Source: Cladophialophora immunda
Taxonomy: Eukaryota > Ascomycota > Eurotiomycetes > Chaetothyriales > Herpotrichiellaceae
Assembly: GCF_000835495.1 (NCBI RefSeq)
Contig: NW_015622546.1
Span: 3,838,955 to 3,902,954, forward strand
Direction of reading: 5' to 3'
DNA length: 64,000 nucleotides
A model generated the notes under the pieces. It saw only the letters and a program-made list of their open reading frames with translations, was not told the origin of the DNA and searched no databases. The translations under genes were made by a program, and so were the position numbers. Below are positions 34,968 through 46,696 of the stretch, piece by piece. The first letter of the stretch is position 1. Every line of letters starts with the position of its first letter.

Positions 34968-36344
34968 GGATGATTAGTCGCCAGGAGGTGAAGAGCGGGA
35001 AAGTGAGTCTCTGGAGTCGAAGCCCTTCCATGGTTGTCCGTCAATTGCAAGGAGGAGTAACAAGGGCGTCCATTGCGAAGTGGAATCAAAACCCCATGAG
35101 GTTTCAGCTGTGCAGCCGCGAAGCCTGGTGAGCCCCACAAACACATCACGTGGGCGCAGGTGACTCACGTGATGAGTTTGGAACTTCCTCGTGCTCGTCG
35201 TCATCATCATCGTGTTGCTGGTTGACGTTGTCGCCGTCCTCGCCATCTGCGCCTCACACGTTGCTGACAGTGGGTGTAGGTGGTATTGGGGCCAAGGCGA
35301 CCTCGTATTTCTATTTGGAACTCCCGTTTGATTCGGTGGTGATGAGAGACGATCTTTGTCATTGCGTCAGGAAAACAATTCACCCATCCACAGTGCCATC
35401 TGCCCCATCAGCGCCCATCTCTTGGAGGTCTTGGGGCTCTCGTCGTCGCCTCTTAAATATTCTCCCACAGACTTCGCCTCTACTACGGGTGCCTTTTCGT
35501 TTCCAACCCATCTGACAGCTGGCACCGGGCGACCGCCGCCAGCACCGAACTTGAGCCTAGAACCCACCGCCAAACTCACCAGCGACCGGCCAATTTAGCC
35601 TATTCGACCCGCGACTCGCGATTCTCTCTGGGCGAGCTGTTCGGAACGGACTCCTGCGCCCACCAGCATCCTCATCCTCGTCCACATCCGGTCATTGTCC
35701 TCCTTCTTCCTATCCCTCCGGCAATCATCTCACAGGCTTAGAAATTGCTGGACGAACGTGGTTCCTGCATCTAACAAGCAAAGAACGTTCACATCTCGGC
35801 GGTGACCAGCCAAACGACCATTCAATCATTGTCATCATCATCGCTACAGAGTCTAGACCCTCTTCTGCCATCTGGACAGATGCTCCTGCGATCTACGCGG
35901 TACAAATACAGCAGTTAAAGGTTGCCCTTTTCCAGTTCAAAAGAAAAACAAAGATACCCCGGTTCGCCATTTCCCCCCATTTTGGAGAGACGCCACGGGC
36001 GAATCCACAATTCGACCGCTTACCCGCTTCTCACTTTCCCACATTTTCTCATCCGGTCGGACCTCGCCATCAAACTACCTACTTCACACTGTCTTACCAA
36101 CGTCGCCCTTCTTCAGCCTCGTCCTTCGTTGCTGCAGACAATGAGTTCATCCCATCTAGTCTGATATTCGCCTATACTCGTTTGGACACACTGGCTCCTC
36201 ATCTATCTGGTGGTCCACACTACTTGGCAACCTCGGCTTCTGTTGTTTCCGCCACTCTGACAATGTGGCGCGTTTGAAGGTGTCATCTCAAATCGAGGAC
36301 ATGCCGTCGCCCATTATCTGGTTCTTCACCACTTGCTCTGCATT
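34968..36344. promoter_or_regulatory. Divergent intergenic region TAD1/Zn2Cys6 factor
   Basis: About 1.4 kb between divergent start codons. The half next to the transcription factor contains several ATG triplets in short frames, consistent with a long 5' leader with upstream ORFs, a common feature of fungal regulators. No defined operator was identified. Confidence 0.4.
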
Positions 36345-39300
36345 ATGACGAGTTCATCAAAACAACTTGGCCAGCCTCGGGGGGATCAGCGAAGCAACCT
36401 GCTCTCGAGCTCAGGCTTTCTCATGTCTGATGCACGTAACCCCCGCATCGACAGTCTCCCTCAACCTCAGTCCAACACATCCGCCTTCGACGCGTCATCT
36501 CCTGGTTCTATTGATTTCAATTTTCCCTTTGGCGGTAGTCCTCATGGTAGCAGCAACAGTGGGATTGATGCTCCGCCAGACATTCGTTTGAGCCACAGCC
36601 AAGGCTTTCCCGGTCGAGGCTCCATGGTGGGTTATGTCTCTGGCAAAATCCCTAGTCCCCAACATCGCGCCTCCTTGGCCAGCATCGATTCGGCCTTTGA
36701 TCATGATCTTTTTGGAGCTGCCGCTTTAAGTCAGTGGGCTCCTGGTTCCGGCAATCAGCCACCCAGTAATGCGGACTCGTCACCTAGAAAAGCCCCGAGC
36801 ACCAGTGAGCAGGAAAACAAAAAGGCACAAGGTGACGAGGAAAGACCGCCAGCATGGAGCGAGCTCAAGACAAAAGCAGGCAAAGAGAGGAAACGCCTGC
36901 CTCTCGCCTGTATTGCTTGTCGCCGAAAGAAGATCCGCTGTTCCGGTGAGAAGCCAGCTTGCAAACATTGTCTACGCGCTCGCATACCCTGCGTCTACAA
37001 AGTGACGACCAGAAAAGCTGCTCCTCGGACCGATTATATGGCCATGTTGGACAAGCGCCTGAAAAGAATGGAAGACCGAGTAATCCGAGTCATTCCCAAG
37101 GACGAACTTCCAGATTTGAGCTCTACTGGCCGTGGTTCGGTTCGGCCGCCTCTCCCGGGACAGGCACTGAAAAAAGAGAAAGACCAACCCAAAAAACGCT
37201 CCGCCGACGAGGCTTTCACACAAGAGCTCAATGATTGGAGAAGTTCTCGAGAGAAATCGACTTTGCTCGACCCCACGGCTGGTCTGCGTAAACAGCGCGA
37301 AGGCGAGAACAAGCTCTTTATCGAAGGCTCCGAGTCTCTCCCACCGCAACACATCCAAGAACATCTCGCCGAGGTCTTTTTCGACTGCGTCTACGGCCAA
37401 TCCTACCTTCTTTTGCATAAACCCAGCTTCATGCGTAAACTAAAGGCTGGCACGATTCCACCAGTCCTTATCTTGGCTGTATGTGCGATATCTGCACGTT
37501 TTTCGACACATCCGCAAGTCAGCACCGAACCGGCGTTTCTCCGTGGGGAACAGTGGGCAACTCCCGCTAGACGGATTGTAGAGAAGCGTCACTACGAGCC
37601 GAACATCACTATACTTACGGCAATGCTCATGTTGGGTCTACACTACTTTGGAACCTGTGAGGGCGGATTGTCATGGTCTTTCGGTGGTCAGGCCATGCGA
37701 ATGGGCTATGCTTTACAACTGCACCGCGAACTTGACCACGATCCTTTGGGTCGAAACCAAATCGCCAATTCAAATGAGAACAAGAAAGGCCCTAAACCCC
37801 CCGAACTCTCCTTTACAGATCGAGAGATTCGGCGTCGAACAATGTGGGCCTGTTACCTGATGGACACATTCAACTCGTCCGGCACCGAACGCCCTTCTTT
37901 TCTCAACGAAGACTACTACCAAATCCAGCTACCGATCAAAGAATCGCATTTTCAAATGGAGGTGCCTGGCCCCACGGAAGATCTATACGGCAACGTCCCC
38001 ATGTCCAACAGTAAATCATCGCTCGACAATAATGCAGTAGACGTCACTGCAGAGGCAAAAGCAAACATGGGCGTTGCCGCGTACATCGTTCGTGCCGTGG
38101 TCCTCTGGAAACGCATCGTCAAGTATCTTAATCTAGGAGGCAAGGAAAAGGATCCGCATCCTATCTGGGATCCATTATCCCAATTCGCAACCTTACAACG
38201 CCAAATCTCCCAGTTGAAATCCTCTCTTCCGGACGACATAACCTACACACCAGAGAACTTCGCCACACACATCTCCGAACGTCTCGCGAACCAATATCTC
38301 TTTCTCCATATCATCTTGGCGCAAACTTCCCTCTTTTTGCACCGCTTTGCTATCCCAACGCAACCCAGCCACAGACCCCATCATCATTACTACACCCAAC
38401 AGGGTATGCCCAAAGCATTTCTCACATCATCCGCCAATATCGTCCTTGAATCCGCCTCGCTCATCAGCAAACTCATTGCCGACTCGACGGGTCACACCCT
38501 GACCGTTCCCTTCGCGGGGTATTGTGCCTACGCTGCTGCAACAGTGCATGTCTGGGGAATATTCTCCAAGAACTCCGCACTCGAGCAGCAGAGCAAGGAG
38601 AATCTACGGCATAACTATAAATACCTCACCAGGATGAAGCGGTATTGGGGCATGTTTCATTACATGGCCGAGTCGGTGAAGGATATTTATCGCGCTTTCG
38701 CCGACTCTACCCTTCGTCACGCCCAGGCTCGACCGGGATCAAATGGAATATCCGGCCCGGGATTGGGCTTCTTGCGCAGACATTCTTCTGCCACAGGAGG
38801 AAGCGGGACGCAGACGCCTATGGAGTTGGACGCAACCGCAGCGCTAACGTCCAACACCAACCCGCCTTCCCGCTCTGATACACCAGCAGACCCCAACAAA
38901 CCGAAGTCCGAACAAGACAAATCCAAGACGATGTTTCAGTACGGTGACTGGTTCGACAAGTACCCTCACGGCGTCTCCGAAAGTGAATGGGAGAAGTCCC
39001 ATCTGGAGTACCGCAGCGAACACGCCCAGGGTGGCGCAGAGGCAGTCATGTCTCAGAGAAGTGACTTACAGTCGGTCGAAGAGTTTTTCGCGAGTCTGAG
39101 TCCGCCGTCTAAGGCCGAGGACGGTAGTAGTGGATTGGCCGGGAGAGGCAAGAAGATTCCGAGGAGAAGGGGGAAAAGTGTGGCGGAGAACAAGAAGGGA
39201 GAAAAAGAAGAGAAAGGAGAAAAAGGTAAAGGCAACAATACGACGAGCTCTACTACGGTTGCCGGTGCTGAAGCTGGAGCTGGCTCGTCCGCTGCTGGGC

Positions 39301-39929
39301 AGGACTCGCATAGACGACAGTCCATGTCTCAACAACCGGCTGGACAACATCTGCCAACCACAAGCGCCGATCTTAACCTGAACCTCAATCTTAATCAGCC
39401 TTTTGATCTTTCGAGCTTCGACATAACATCTCCGTCACTATACCAAAACGCCCAATTCCCGGACCCTTACACCTATGGTGGTTCACCAACATCGCCACAC
39501 TATAACAACCTTCATTTCATATCCACCCTGCCGGCCATCGATAGACAAATGGTCTTTGGCGCCGCATACGCCGGCATGGACCCTACCGGCACCGGCAACA
39601 ACAGCGGCAACCAAAACACTTCCTCAGGACTGAACAATCTCAACTCCCCCTCGGTGGGAAACTATGCGAGCACAAATCCTTGGGATCAACTCGATCTGAC
39701 GACGTACGGATTCAACGATCCATTTGCGGGAGGAGGAACCAGCGGGATGGACACAAGTTCATCGGCGTGGTTGTTACCATTTAATATTGAACCACCGAAC
39801 TTCGGAGGCAGTGGAATGGAGGAGTTCGGTAACACCGCGTTGGACGGGATGGATTTGAGTGATCTTGGTCAAGGAGGAGATGACGTTGGTGGACAGTTTG
39901 GTGGAGAGCAGAATTCGGGCAACACGTGA
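36345..39929 (+). CDS. Zn2Cys6 transcription factor with fungal-specific TF domain
   Basis: A 1,194-codon single-exon frame from the ATG at 36345; an in-frame ATG at 36333 adds four residues. In that longer numbering the binuclear zinc cluster has cysteines at 193, 196, 203, 210, 213 and 220 (C-x2-C-x6-C-x6-C-x2-C-x6-C), followed by a linker and a basic dimerisation region (MLDKRLKRMEDRVIRV). The fungal-specific regulatory domain spans about residues 345-780 and includes GGLSWSFGGQAMRMGYALQL and RRRTMWACYLMDTFNSSG. The C-terminal 300 residues are disordered, with a Lys/Glu-rich patch, an Asn/Leu repeat (LNLNLNLNQ) and acidic Gly/Asn-rich ends resembling an activation region. It is nuclear by family. 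The target pathway cannot be assigned; the enzyme cluster starts 4.6 kb further right, so a regulatory link is only possible. Confidence 0.93.
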   Translation: MTSSSKQLGQPRGDQRSNLLSSSGFLMSDARNPRIDSLPQPQSNTSAFDASSPGSIDFNFPFGGSPHGSSNSGIDAPPDIRLSHSQGFPGRGSMVGYVSGKIPSPQHRASLASIDSAFDHDLFGAAALSQWAPGSGNQPPSNADSSPRKAPSTSEQENKKAQGDEERPPAWSELKTKAGKERKRLPLACIACRRKKIRCSGEKPACKHCLRARIPCVYKVTTRKAAPRTDYMAMLDKRLKRMEDRVIRVIPKDELPDLSSTGRGSVRPPLPGQALKKEKDQPKKRSADEAFTQELNDWRSSREKSTLLDPTAGLRKQREGENKLFIEGSESLPPQHIQEHLAEVFFDCVYGQSYLLLHKPSFMRKLKAGTIPPVLILAVCAISARFSTHPQVSTEPAFLRGEQWATPARRIVEKRHYEPNITILTAMLMLGLHYFGTCEGGLSWSFGGQAMRMGYALQLHRELDHDPLGRNQIANSNENKKGPKPPELSFTDREIRRRTMWACYLMDTFNSSGTERPSFLNEDYYQIQLPIKESHFQMEVPGPTEDLYGNVPMSNSKSSLDNNAVDVTAEAKANMGVAAYIVRAVVLWKRIVKYLNLGGKEKDPHPIWDPLSQFATLQRQISQLKSSLPDDITYTPENFATHISERLANQYLFLHIILAQTSLFLHRFAIPTQPSHRPHHHYYTQQGMPKAFLTSSANIVLESASLISKLIADSTGHTLTVPFAGYCAYAAATVHVWGIFSKNSALEQQSKENLRHNYKYLTRMKRYWGMFHYMAESVKDIYRAFADSTLRHAQARPGSNGISGPGLGFLRRHSSATGGSGTQTPMELDATAALTSNTNPPSRSDTPADPNKPKSEQDKSKTMFQYGDWFDKYPHGVSESEWEKSHLEYRSEHAQGGAEAVMSQRSDLQSVEEFFASLSPPSKAEDGSSGLAGRGKKIPRRRGKSVAENKKGEKEEKGEKGKGNNTTSSTTVAGAEAGAGSSAAGQDSHRRQSMSQQPAGQHLPTTSADLNLNLNLNQPFDLSSFDITSPSLYQNAQFPDPYTYGGSPTSPHYNNLHFISTLPAIDRQMVFGAAYAGMDPTGTGNNSGNQNTSSGLNNLNSPSVGNYASTNPWDQLDLTTYGFNDPFAGGGTSGMDTSSSAWLLPFNIEPPNFGGSGMEEFGNTALDGMDLSDLGQGGDDVGGQFGGEQNSGNT

Positions 39930-40160
39930 AAAGAACAGTCTCGAGGGCGAGATTGATCTCATAGTGATGACATGCAGTGACTGGACCGAGCTGTAGCGTG
40001 GTTGCTGTGCGAAATATTCGATTTTCTTGATGTCAGACACATCTCCGCGCCGCCAGGAGCGTCGGCAGTGTGTGTTCGCCGGAAGTCTCACAAGTTTTGA
40101 AGCACGACGAGTTTGATGCCTTTTCAAGGAGCAATGACACGATTGATTTTGTGGCCTTGC

Positions 40161-41344
40161 TCAATCTTCCCACTCTTCGTCGAGCTGGTCAATCAATCTA
40201 TTTTCGTCGTCTGGAGTGCGGCCTCTTCCGTGTCCGCGTTCGTCAGAGCCTACCCGATGGTAGCCACGTCGACCAGCGAACAGTTGCGTGACTCCTCCGG
40301 GCATCCTTTGTGTGCATGAGGAGAACAGGATAACAAACATATCCTATATACGCAATCGGTAAAAATGAGGTTAGCCGTGGGTGGTCAAGGCAGGTCCGAC
40401 TTCCAATCGTAATCTCTTCCAGCTGAGGGATGACGCTTTCGGCGTTGCCCCCCGGAAAAGGGCCTCTGTAGATAGCACAGTGTGTAAGGGAACGTGACAC
40501 CACCGAATGGACAAGCAGATAACAATGAAGGGGATATACATACCGAGAAGAAGCCGAAGATACCCGCCCACATGGCGTAGTTTGGCAACTGCCTCCAGCC
40601 TCTTTGGTGCAGCACGTTGCGCTGATAAACGATACCTCCGATGAGATAGACCAGCAAAGCAATGCCCGCGATCAGACCAAAGACGGCGCCTGGGCCCAAT
40701 GTGCCTTTTTCTCCGGACTGCAAAGTGCCACCGCAAGCATAGCGAGATCGAACTTCGAAGACGTAGGTACAGTGGTCCGGAGAACCAAGGAAGGAGACAG
40801 CAGGGCGGGTCGAGAGAAGTGGGGAGGTATCACAGATGAAGGACAGGAGGGTGGATTTGCGCCTGTTGTTGGCTTTGTCTGCGACGAGGTCCGCATCGAT
40901 GGGATTGCCATCCTCATCAAGATCGGGACAGGGTGAGCCCATGGTGTAATTGAGGACTAGCTTCTTGCCCCGAAAGAGAGGCTGGTCGTTCTGTTGGCCA
41001 ATGCTGTAAATGTCACCGCGGGAATCTTTATAGTAGGCCGAGATATTTTTCAGTCTGCTCGTGGGTATTCCCTCGACATCTTCCAGCTCCTCAAGCACTG
41101 GGCCGCAGAAATTCATGGTGAAATTTGCGGGATAATCATATCCCTTTGAATGGTATGATTCGTTACTGGCGACTTGGTATTTTGTACCCTCGAGGGTCAA
41201 TTGGAGAGGGCGAAGGTCGAAGAATGAGCCGGTTGAAGGGGAGTGAATGGTACATGGCTTCGGAGGGGGTTTCGACTCGGTCGCCGCGAGAGTTGAGGGT
41301 AATGATGACAAGAAGAGGAGGAAGAACGACGTTGACAGGTACAT
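40161..41344 (-). CDS. MRL1: Mrl1/CI-MPR-like sorting receptor (Atg27/MRH family), two exons
   Basis: Exons are 41344-40544 and 40343-40161, giving 327 residues. An N-terminal signal peptide (STSFFLLFLSSLPSTLAA) is followed by a lumenal MRH-type domain with paired cysteines (KPCTIHSP, NFCGPV, GSPCPD, FICDTS, DHCTYVF, YACGG) and N-glycosylation sequons. A single transmembrane helix (AVFGLIAGIALLVYLIGGIVY) and a cytosolic tail follow. The second exon was found by tail homology: after the 200-nt intron it reads DMFVILFSSC and ends in the acidic ENRLIDQLDEEWED, typical of fungal CI-MPR-like receptors. These proteins sort vacuolar hydrolases between Golgi and endosome. Reading on without splicing gives a different, unrelated tail, so the unspliced frame is misleading. 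Confidence 0.9.
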
Positions 41345-42205
41345 GGCTAGTTGTTCGTGCGGAAGATAGGATGTAGAAGGTCTATCAAGAATTGCTCCGG
41401 GACGATCTTTGGAGATGAAAAAAAAAAGATACTTGACTGAAGGTCGCCAAAAGCCGGCGCAATGCAAGTGAATGCTGCACGCGGTATAACAGTCTGTAGG
41501 TCGATTGTGTGCTGAAAGGAAGAGTGAACGATAGAAAGGAGGCGGTCGCAAGGGCAGCCTACGAGTACGATTTCGAAACAAACCCCTTCAGCAGGACGGC
41601 GAGCGGCCTGTAAGATTGTTTGCGGATGCAGGAGGAGAACGCGCAGCTAGGGACTGTAGGGATCAAAGTACTCGGTAGCAGGGTGGAAGAGTGCGTGTGC
41701 CTGCGGATCCACGGGGTTGGCCAAAGGTGAACGGCAAAAGCCTCACTAGCCATCGGCAATGCACATCATTTCGACGCTTCACAGATGCATCAAGCCCTCC
41801 AACTGTGTGGCTGCGTTGCATTTGAGATTACGAGAAGTTACTATCGGAAGATCGTGCCACTCGACCACATGGCGAGGATTGATTCCGCTGAGGCTTCTTC
41901 GTGGCCAGAGAGGCAGCATTTTGTTGGCGCGACACGCAACACGCAACACGCAACGCGACAGCATCCATAGCTGCGCCCCAGGACAATGATGATCTCATTC
42001 GGCTGCTGCACATCCCGGGCAGTTGACTTTTTTATTTTTGCTTCGCGCTCCTGCGTTGACTTGAAGGACTGCGTCAATATGACACTCGTTTGATCTCAAT
42101 TGTCTCTATCTCGCTCTCTTTGAAGCTCCCATCCGTATTCTTCCTCTCTCCTTCGTCGGCTCTGCTGGTTTTCACCCAACGAAAGCTGCTAGAAAGCCGT
42201 CAACA
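41345..42205. promoter_or_regulatory. Divergent intergenic region MRL1/ERG24
   Basis: About 860 bp between divergent start codons, with a short tandem repeat at 41934-41954. A CT-rich stretch precedes the ERG24 start codon, as is common in fungal promoters. Confidence 0.4.
41934..41954. repeat. Three perfect copies of a 7-bp unit (ACGCAAC)
   Basis: Three uninterrupted heptamers about 250 bp upstream of the ERG24 start codon. It could be slippage or a clustered protein-binding site. Confidence 0.85.
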
Positions 42206-43737
42206 ATGACCGTGAAAGCAAGGACAGAGAAAGCACCAGAGGAAAAGCACGGTTATGAATTCGGAGGACCGTGAGTCGCTGCCATCTGTTGCCAGCTTGA
42301 AGTGACCTGCACTAACGTCTTTGCAGTCTGGGAGCTGCTGGAATCATCTTCGGCCTGCCGATCCTCATCCATGCCACCATCTTCCTATGCAACGACGTCT
42401 CGGGCTGCCCTGCACCTGCCTTGCTAGATCTCAGAACATTCAATCTTGAGAAATTGAAGCAACAGACGCCGTGGCCGGAGGACGGAGTCTTGGGTCTTTT
42501 CGATTTGAATGTCATTCTATGGGTGCTGGCATATTATGCTCTCAGCGTGGCTCTACAATTGTTTCTGCCAGGTGAAGAGGTCGATGGTACAACATTGGGC
42601 ACAGGAGGACGGCACCACTACAAATTCAACGCCTTCAACTCAGCGGTTCTCATCCTGGCTGGTCTCGCCATTGGCACTGCTATACAGGGTGCCGACTTCG
42701 TGGTTTGGACTTTCATCTGGGACAATCTCCCCCAAGTTGCAACTGCAAATCTCGTCGTTTCCTATGCTCAAGCAATTTATGTCTACCTGGCCTCCTTCAG
42801 CGTTCCCCACCCAGGTCAGCCAAATCCTGACAACCGGGAGCTCGCCAAAGGAGGGCACACTGGGAACATGCTATACGACTTCTTCATTGGTCGTGAGCTG
42901 AACCCACGCGTCACAGTTCCACGTTGGATTCCCATTGCGGGCGGCCAAATGATTGACATCAAGGTCTTCAATGAGATGAGACCAGGTCTGCTAGGTTGGA
43001 TTATTCTCGACCTCGCATTCATTGCGCATCAATACAAGGCACATGGCTTCGTCAGCGATTCCATCATTCTCATCACTCTTTTCCAATCGCTCTATGTCCT
43101 CGACGCTCTTTACATGGAGTCGGCTATTCTGACCACCATGGACGTGACGACTGATGGTTTCGGATTCATGCTCGCTTTCGGCGACCTGACTTGGGTTCCA
43201 TTCCTCTACAGTCTGCAAGCACGGTATCTGGCGGTTTATCCGTTGAGGCTTGGAATAAGCGGCATCGCTGGCGTTCTAGCGGTTCAAGGCTTGGGATACT
43301 ATATCTTTCGAGGCGCAAACAACGAGAAGAACCGATTCCGGACCAATCCCAACGACCCTCGGGTGTCACACCTCGAAACCATGACGACTGAGTCTGGCTC
43401 CAAGCTTCTAGTCTCTGGTTGGTGGGGTCGTGCCCGACATATTAACTACCTCGGCGACTGGATCATGTCCTGGAGTTATTCTCTCCCTACTGGTGTTGCG
43501 GGATACATCATCAACAAGTACCAGAATCCTGTCACGGGTCACGTAACCAGAGAGGTAGTGCAAGGAGACGCGCGTGGCTGGGGAATGATTTTTACATATT
43601 TCTATGTCTTGTATTTTGGCGTGCTACTTGTGCATAGAGAAATGAGGGATGAAGAGAAGTGCAGGAAGAAGTATGGAAAAGACTGGGAGCGCTACTGCAA
43701 GCGTGTCAGGTGGAGGATCATTCCGGGCATCTACTAG
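42206..43737 (+). CDS. ERG24: Delta(14)-sterol reductase, two exons
   Basis: Exons are 42206-42270 and 42327-43737, giving 491 residues; the 56-nt intron has donor GTGAGT and a CACTAAC branch site. The enzyme reduces the C14-C15 double bond left by lanosterol 14-demethylation, using NADPH, in the endoplasmic reticulum. About eight or nine hydrophobic segments are visible. The ERG4/ERG24 signatures are present: a GRELNPR motif after the fourth helix block, and near the C-terminus LLVSGWWGRARHINYLGDW followed by the conserved RDEEKCRKKYGKDWERYC and terminal RIIPGIY. Many ascomycetes carry more than one ERG24 paralog, and whether this is the main copy cannot be judged here. Confidence 0.95.
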
Positions 43738-43878
43738 AGAGATGCAAAGATGCACTCAAGTTTTCGGAACATTCTCCATGGAGTCTGCAGCTCGCTCACG
43801 CTCCTCAGTTTTCTCTTCCTTTAACCCTAACCACTTCGAGCTTCTTCAGCATTTCGATCAGATAAAACTCCCGTCACG

Positions 43879-44278
43879 TTCAAAGACGAGCTCCCACTCA
43901 ATTACATCAGATACCTGGCCCAGTCGATCCCACCGTTGGGGAAGAATGCCCTTGGCTATCTACTGATCAATAGGAAAATTGCCTAACGCAAGGCTGTGAG
44001 ACTGTTCTCCGACCAACACATGGTCTGGACTTTCATCTACATGGGTCCCCAGCTTGCTCCAACTTCCCTTTCGTATCTTATGGTCATGGGGACCTGCAAC
44101 AATGCATGGGTTCCCACTCTTGGGAGCTACGGTCGCCTATCGAGTCTGGCCACGAGGAGAGCGAGATGCATGGTTGGTCTTGGCCGTGGATGATGCCCTG
44201 CTGATCCTGCTGCTCCGCCAACACCGTTGCACAAACCAGGTTCGCTTCGAAGCTCTTGTTCTCCAATACAGAGGCTAG
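43879..44278 (+). pseudogene. Possible decayed coding remnant
   Basis: One frame from about 43879 reads FKDELPLNYIRYLAQSIPPL and continues protein-like, meets a TAA at about 43983, and resumes in the same frame (RKAVRLFSDQHMVWTFIYM and on). From about 44105 a neighbouring frame takes over with protein-like composition (YRVWPRGERDAWLVLAVDD to EALVLQYRG). One stop and one frame change in about 400 bp suggest an old coding remnant. I do not recognise the family, and chance or missed introns remain possible. Confidence 0.3.
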
Positions 44279-44579
44279 ATCATGGAAGACTCCAGGTCTC
44301 AGAGGTGGCCCAGAGCAAAAGCAGGCGGGAAAGGGCCATCACAGGATCTAACCACGAACAGACAATGGATTAGTCCAATGAGGAAAGGTGGGGTAGGCAT
44401 ATTCCCCAGATTTTGGTGACCCCGGATTCTGGACGAGGCTCTCTCCACTCTGCCCCGAGTTCTTGATATACAATCTCGTCCGGCAGCTTGTTTTGATGTG
44501 AAAAGCAGGTTGAATAGCTTCCCGTGGCTGGACCTGCAGCACTACGACCCTCAAATAAGAGCAAAGACAGAACATCACA

Positions 44580-46482
44580 ATGGGTCTCGGTGTCCTCGAG
44601 GCCAACACCACTGCGCATGTTCCAGGAACTGTCCTCCTGGACCAGCGAGCTGCCCATTCTGAGCAGCAGACGGGTCGTTTGAAGCATGGAACGGGGAAAA
44701 ATGCCCATATCGTTTTGGCACCGCAGCCGTCCGAGGATCCGAACGATCCATTGAACTGGTCATCGTTCAAGAAGCATATTGTTCTGGCCATCATTTTCTT
44801 TGGAGTGATCATTCACGGTGTTGTACCGGTAGGCGAAGGCCAGCAGCGGAAAATGCGGCCTTGATTGACAAGCTATGTAGGGACCGATCCTCAATGCCGG
44901 CATCATCCAAATCTCTTTGGATCTCAAGCGCTCCCCGACTGATGTCGCCAAGCTCTCTGGTTATTCCCTCCTCGCGACCGGGGCCATGGGCCCGTTTGCC
45001 TCTGCCTTGGGTCGAAAGTACGGCAAACGGCCCATGTACGTGTTCTCATCCTTGATTGGCACCATCGGAATTATCGTCTCCGAAGTGGCGTCTGGTTACA
45101 ATACGCTCCTGTCTGGCCGGGTTCTTCAAGGAATTGGCATCGCCGCATACGAGTCGCTTGCGGTGGCATCCATTGGCGACATGTTTTTCGTCCACGAGAG
45201 AGGCCCAAGAGTTGCCATCATCATCTTCCTTTTGGCTGCCATATCTAACGGAATCTCCATTATTGCCGGGGTAATTACTGATCATCTTGGTTGGCATTAT
45301 AACTTCCACATCTACATACCTTTTGCGGCGCTCCAAACGATTCTGGTGATCCTTTACTGTCCCGAGACGATGTATCGGCGTAAGGCCATATACGAAATTG
45401 ACACTGCGGGCTCCGAGGAAAACTTGGAAAAGCTGGCAAGCGTGGAATCACGAGCTGCACATCATCTGGAGGGGCAGGGCAAAGTAACCAACATCGGTAT
45501 CAATACTGACTTGGAGAAGACAATGACCAATAACACCCAAACGTCCGTGGATTCTATACCCCCGCCGAAGACGTTCGTCCAGCAACTTGCACTCTATAAT
45601 GGTACCTTTGTGGACGATTCCGTCATCAAGATGGCTATTGCCTCTGTTGCAATTCTGCTCAACCTGGGAGCGCTCTATCAAGTCTTGATGACAGGCGTCA
45701 TTATTGCTTGGTATGTGGCCGTGGCCATTCTATCCGGTGTCATCTTTGCCTCGCCTCCTTATCTTATGTCCTCCGCCTCTGTTGGGTACATGTCGGCAGG
45801 GCCGTTCATCGGCGGATTGTTGGGTGCAATCTTTTCATTTGCGCTCTCGGAGCCGCTCGTCAAGACGATGTCGCGTCGGAACAACGGCGTCTATGAACCG
45901 GAATTCGCGCTCCTCCCTGTAAGTCTCGGCGGCGTATGCTCTGTTGCCGGTCTGGTTGGCTGGGCCTACGCCGTCAAGAACTTCGAAAACATCTACCTAA
46001 TCTGCTTCATTTGGGGAGTCATTCTGTTTGGAATGACCATAATTGCCAGTTTTGCGACACAGTGGGCTCTCGACGCCTATCGCCAAAACAGTACGGAACT
46101 GTTTATTATGAACATGTGAGTGATATTCGGCAATCCCTTTGCCCCCCTAAACCATCTGTTGTAAGAGACCAGCTAACATACAAGCAACAGGGTATTCAAG
46201 AACTTCTTCTTCTACGGGTAAGTCATTTACTTTCTTCCTGCCAATGATGTTCCCCTGAACTGACCGATGGACAGGCTTACGAACTATGTCATCGACTGGT
46301 ACATGAAACATGGGGCTGTCGAAATGGCAGGGACTATGGCAGGGATTACCGGGTTCTTATGCCTGCTGGGGGTGCCGATGTACATCTTTGGGAAGAAGTA
46401 CCGCTATTTCTGGCACAAGCATAATGCGCTGAAGTGGTTACACCTGGAAACGGACCATGCTGGGGCTGAAGGGGGAATGTGA
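44580..46482 (+). CDS. MFS transporter, DHA1/Hol1-like, four exons
   Basis: Exons are 44580-44828, 44881-46115, 46191-46217 (27 nt) and 46275-46482, giving 572 residues. Introns of 52, 75 and 57 nt all keep phase. The N-terminal cytosolic part has the EDPNDPLNWSSFKKH motif typical of fungal DHA1 drug:proton antiporters, followed by about 12 membrane segments. A signature between helices 2 and 3 reads ALGRKYGKRPMYV, and LSGRVLQGIGIAAYES forms helix 4. A long central loop (about residues 255-310) separates the halves. It should move small molecules across the plasma membrane by proton exchange; the substrate is unknown. Its place beside oxidising and CoA-activating enzymes suggests uptake or export of their substrate or product. 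Confidence 0.92.
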
Positions 46483-46696
46483 GGAGAGCAATAAGCGATC
46501 CAGTGGCTGAATGGAGGCATATCGCCCTACAGCCCGTTGGAATCTGATCTTCGGGTCTATGCTACGGGACGAGCAGCTTTGCAGGACGGAGAAAATTACC
46601 TATATATGTTTGTGTCTTTCTCCCTTTTCTGTTACTCTCTGCCATCGCAGCCATCCCCAACAGCCTTATTGACCAATCTATTTGCCCTCACGTCCC

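Noticed and set aside
40385..41581. Unspliced 398-codon reading of the Mrl1-like gene
   Set aside because: The first 79 codons lie before the signal-peptide ATG, and the last 46 read through an intron; the conserved acidic tail is encoded further on at 40343-40161.
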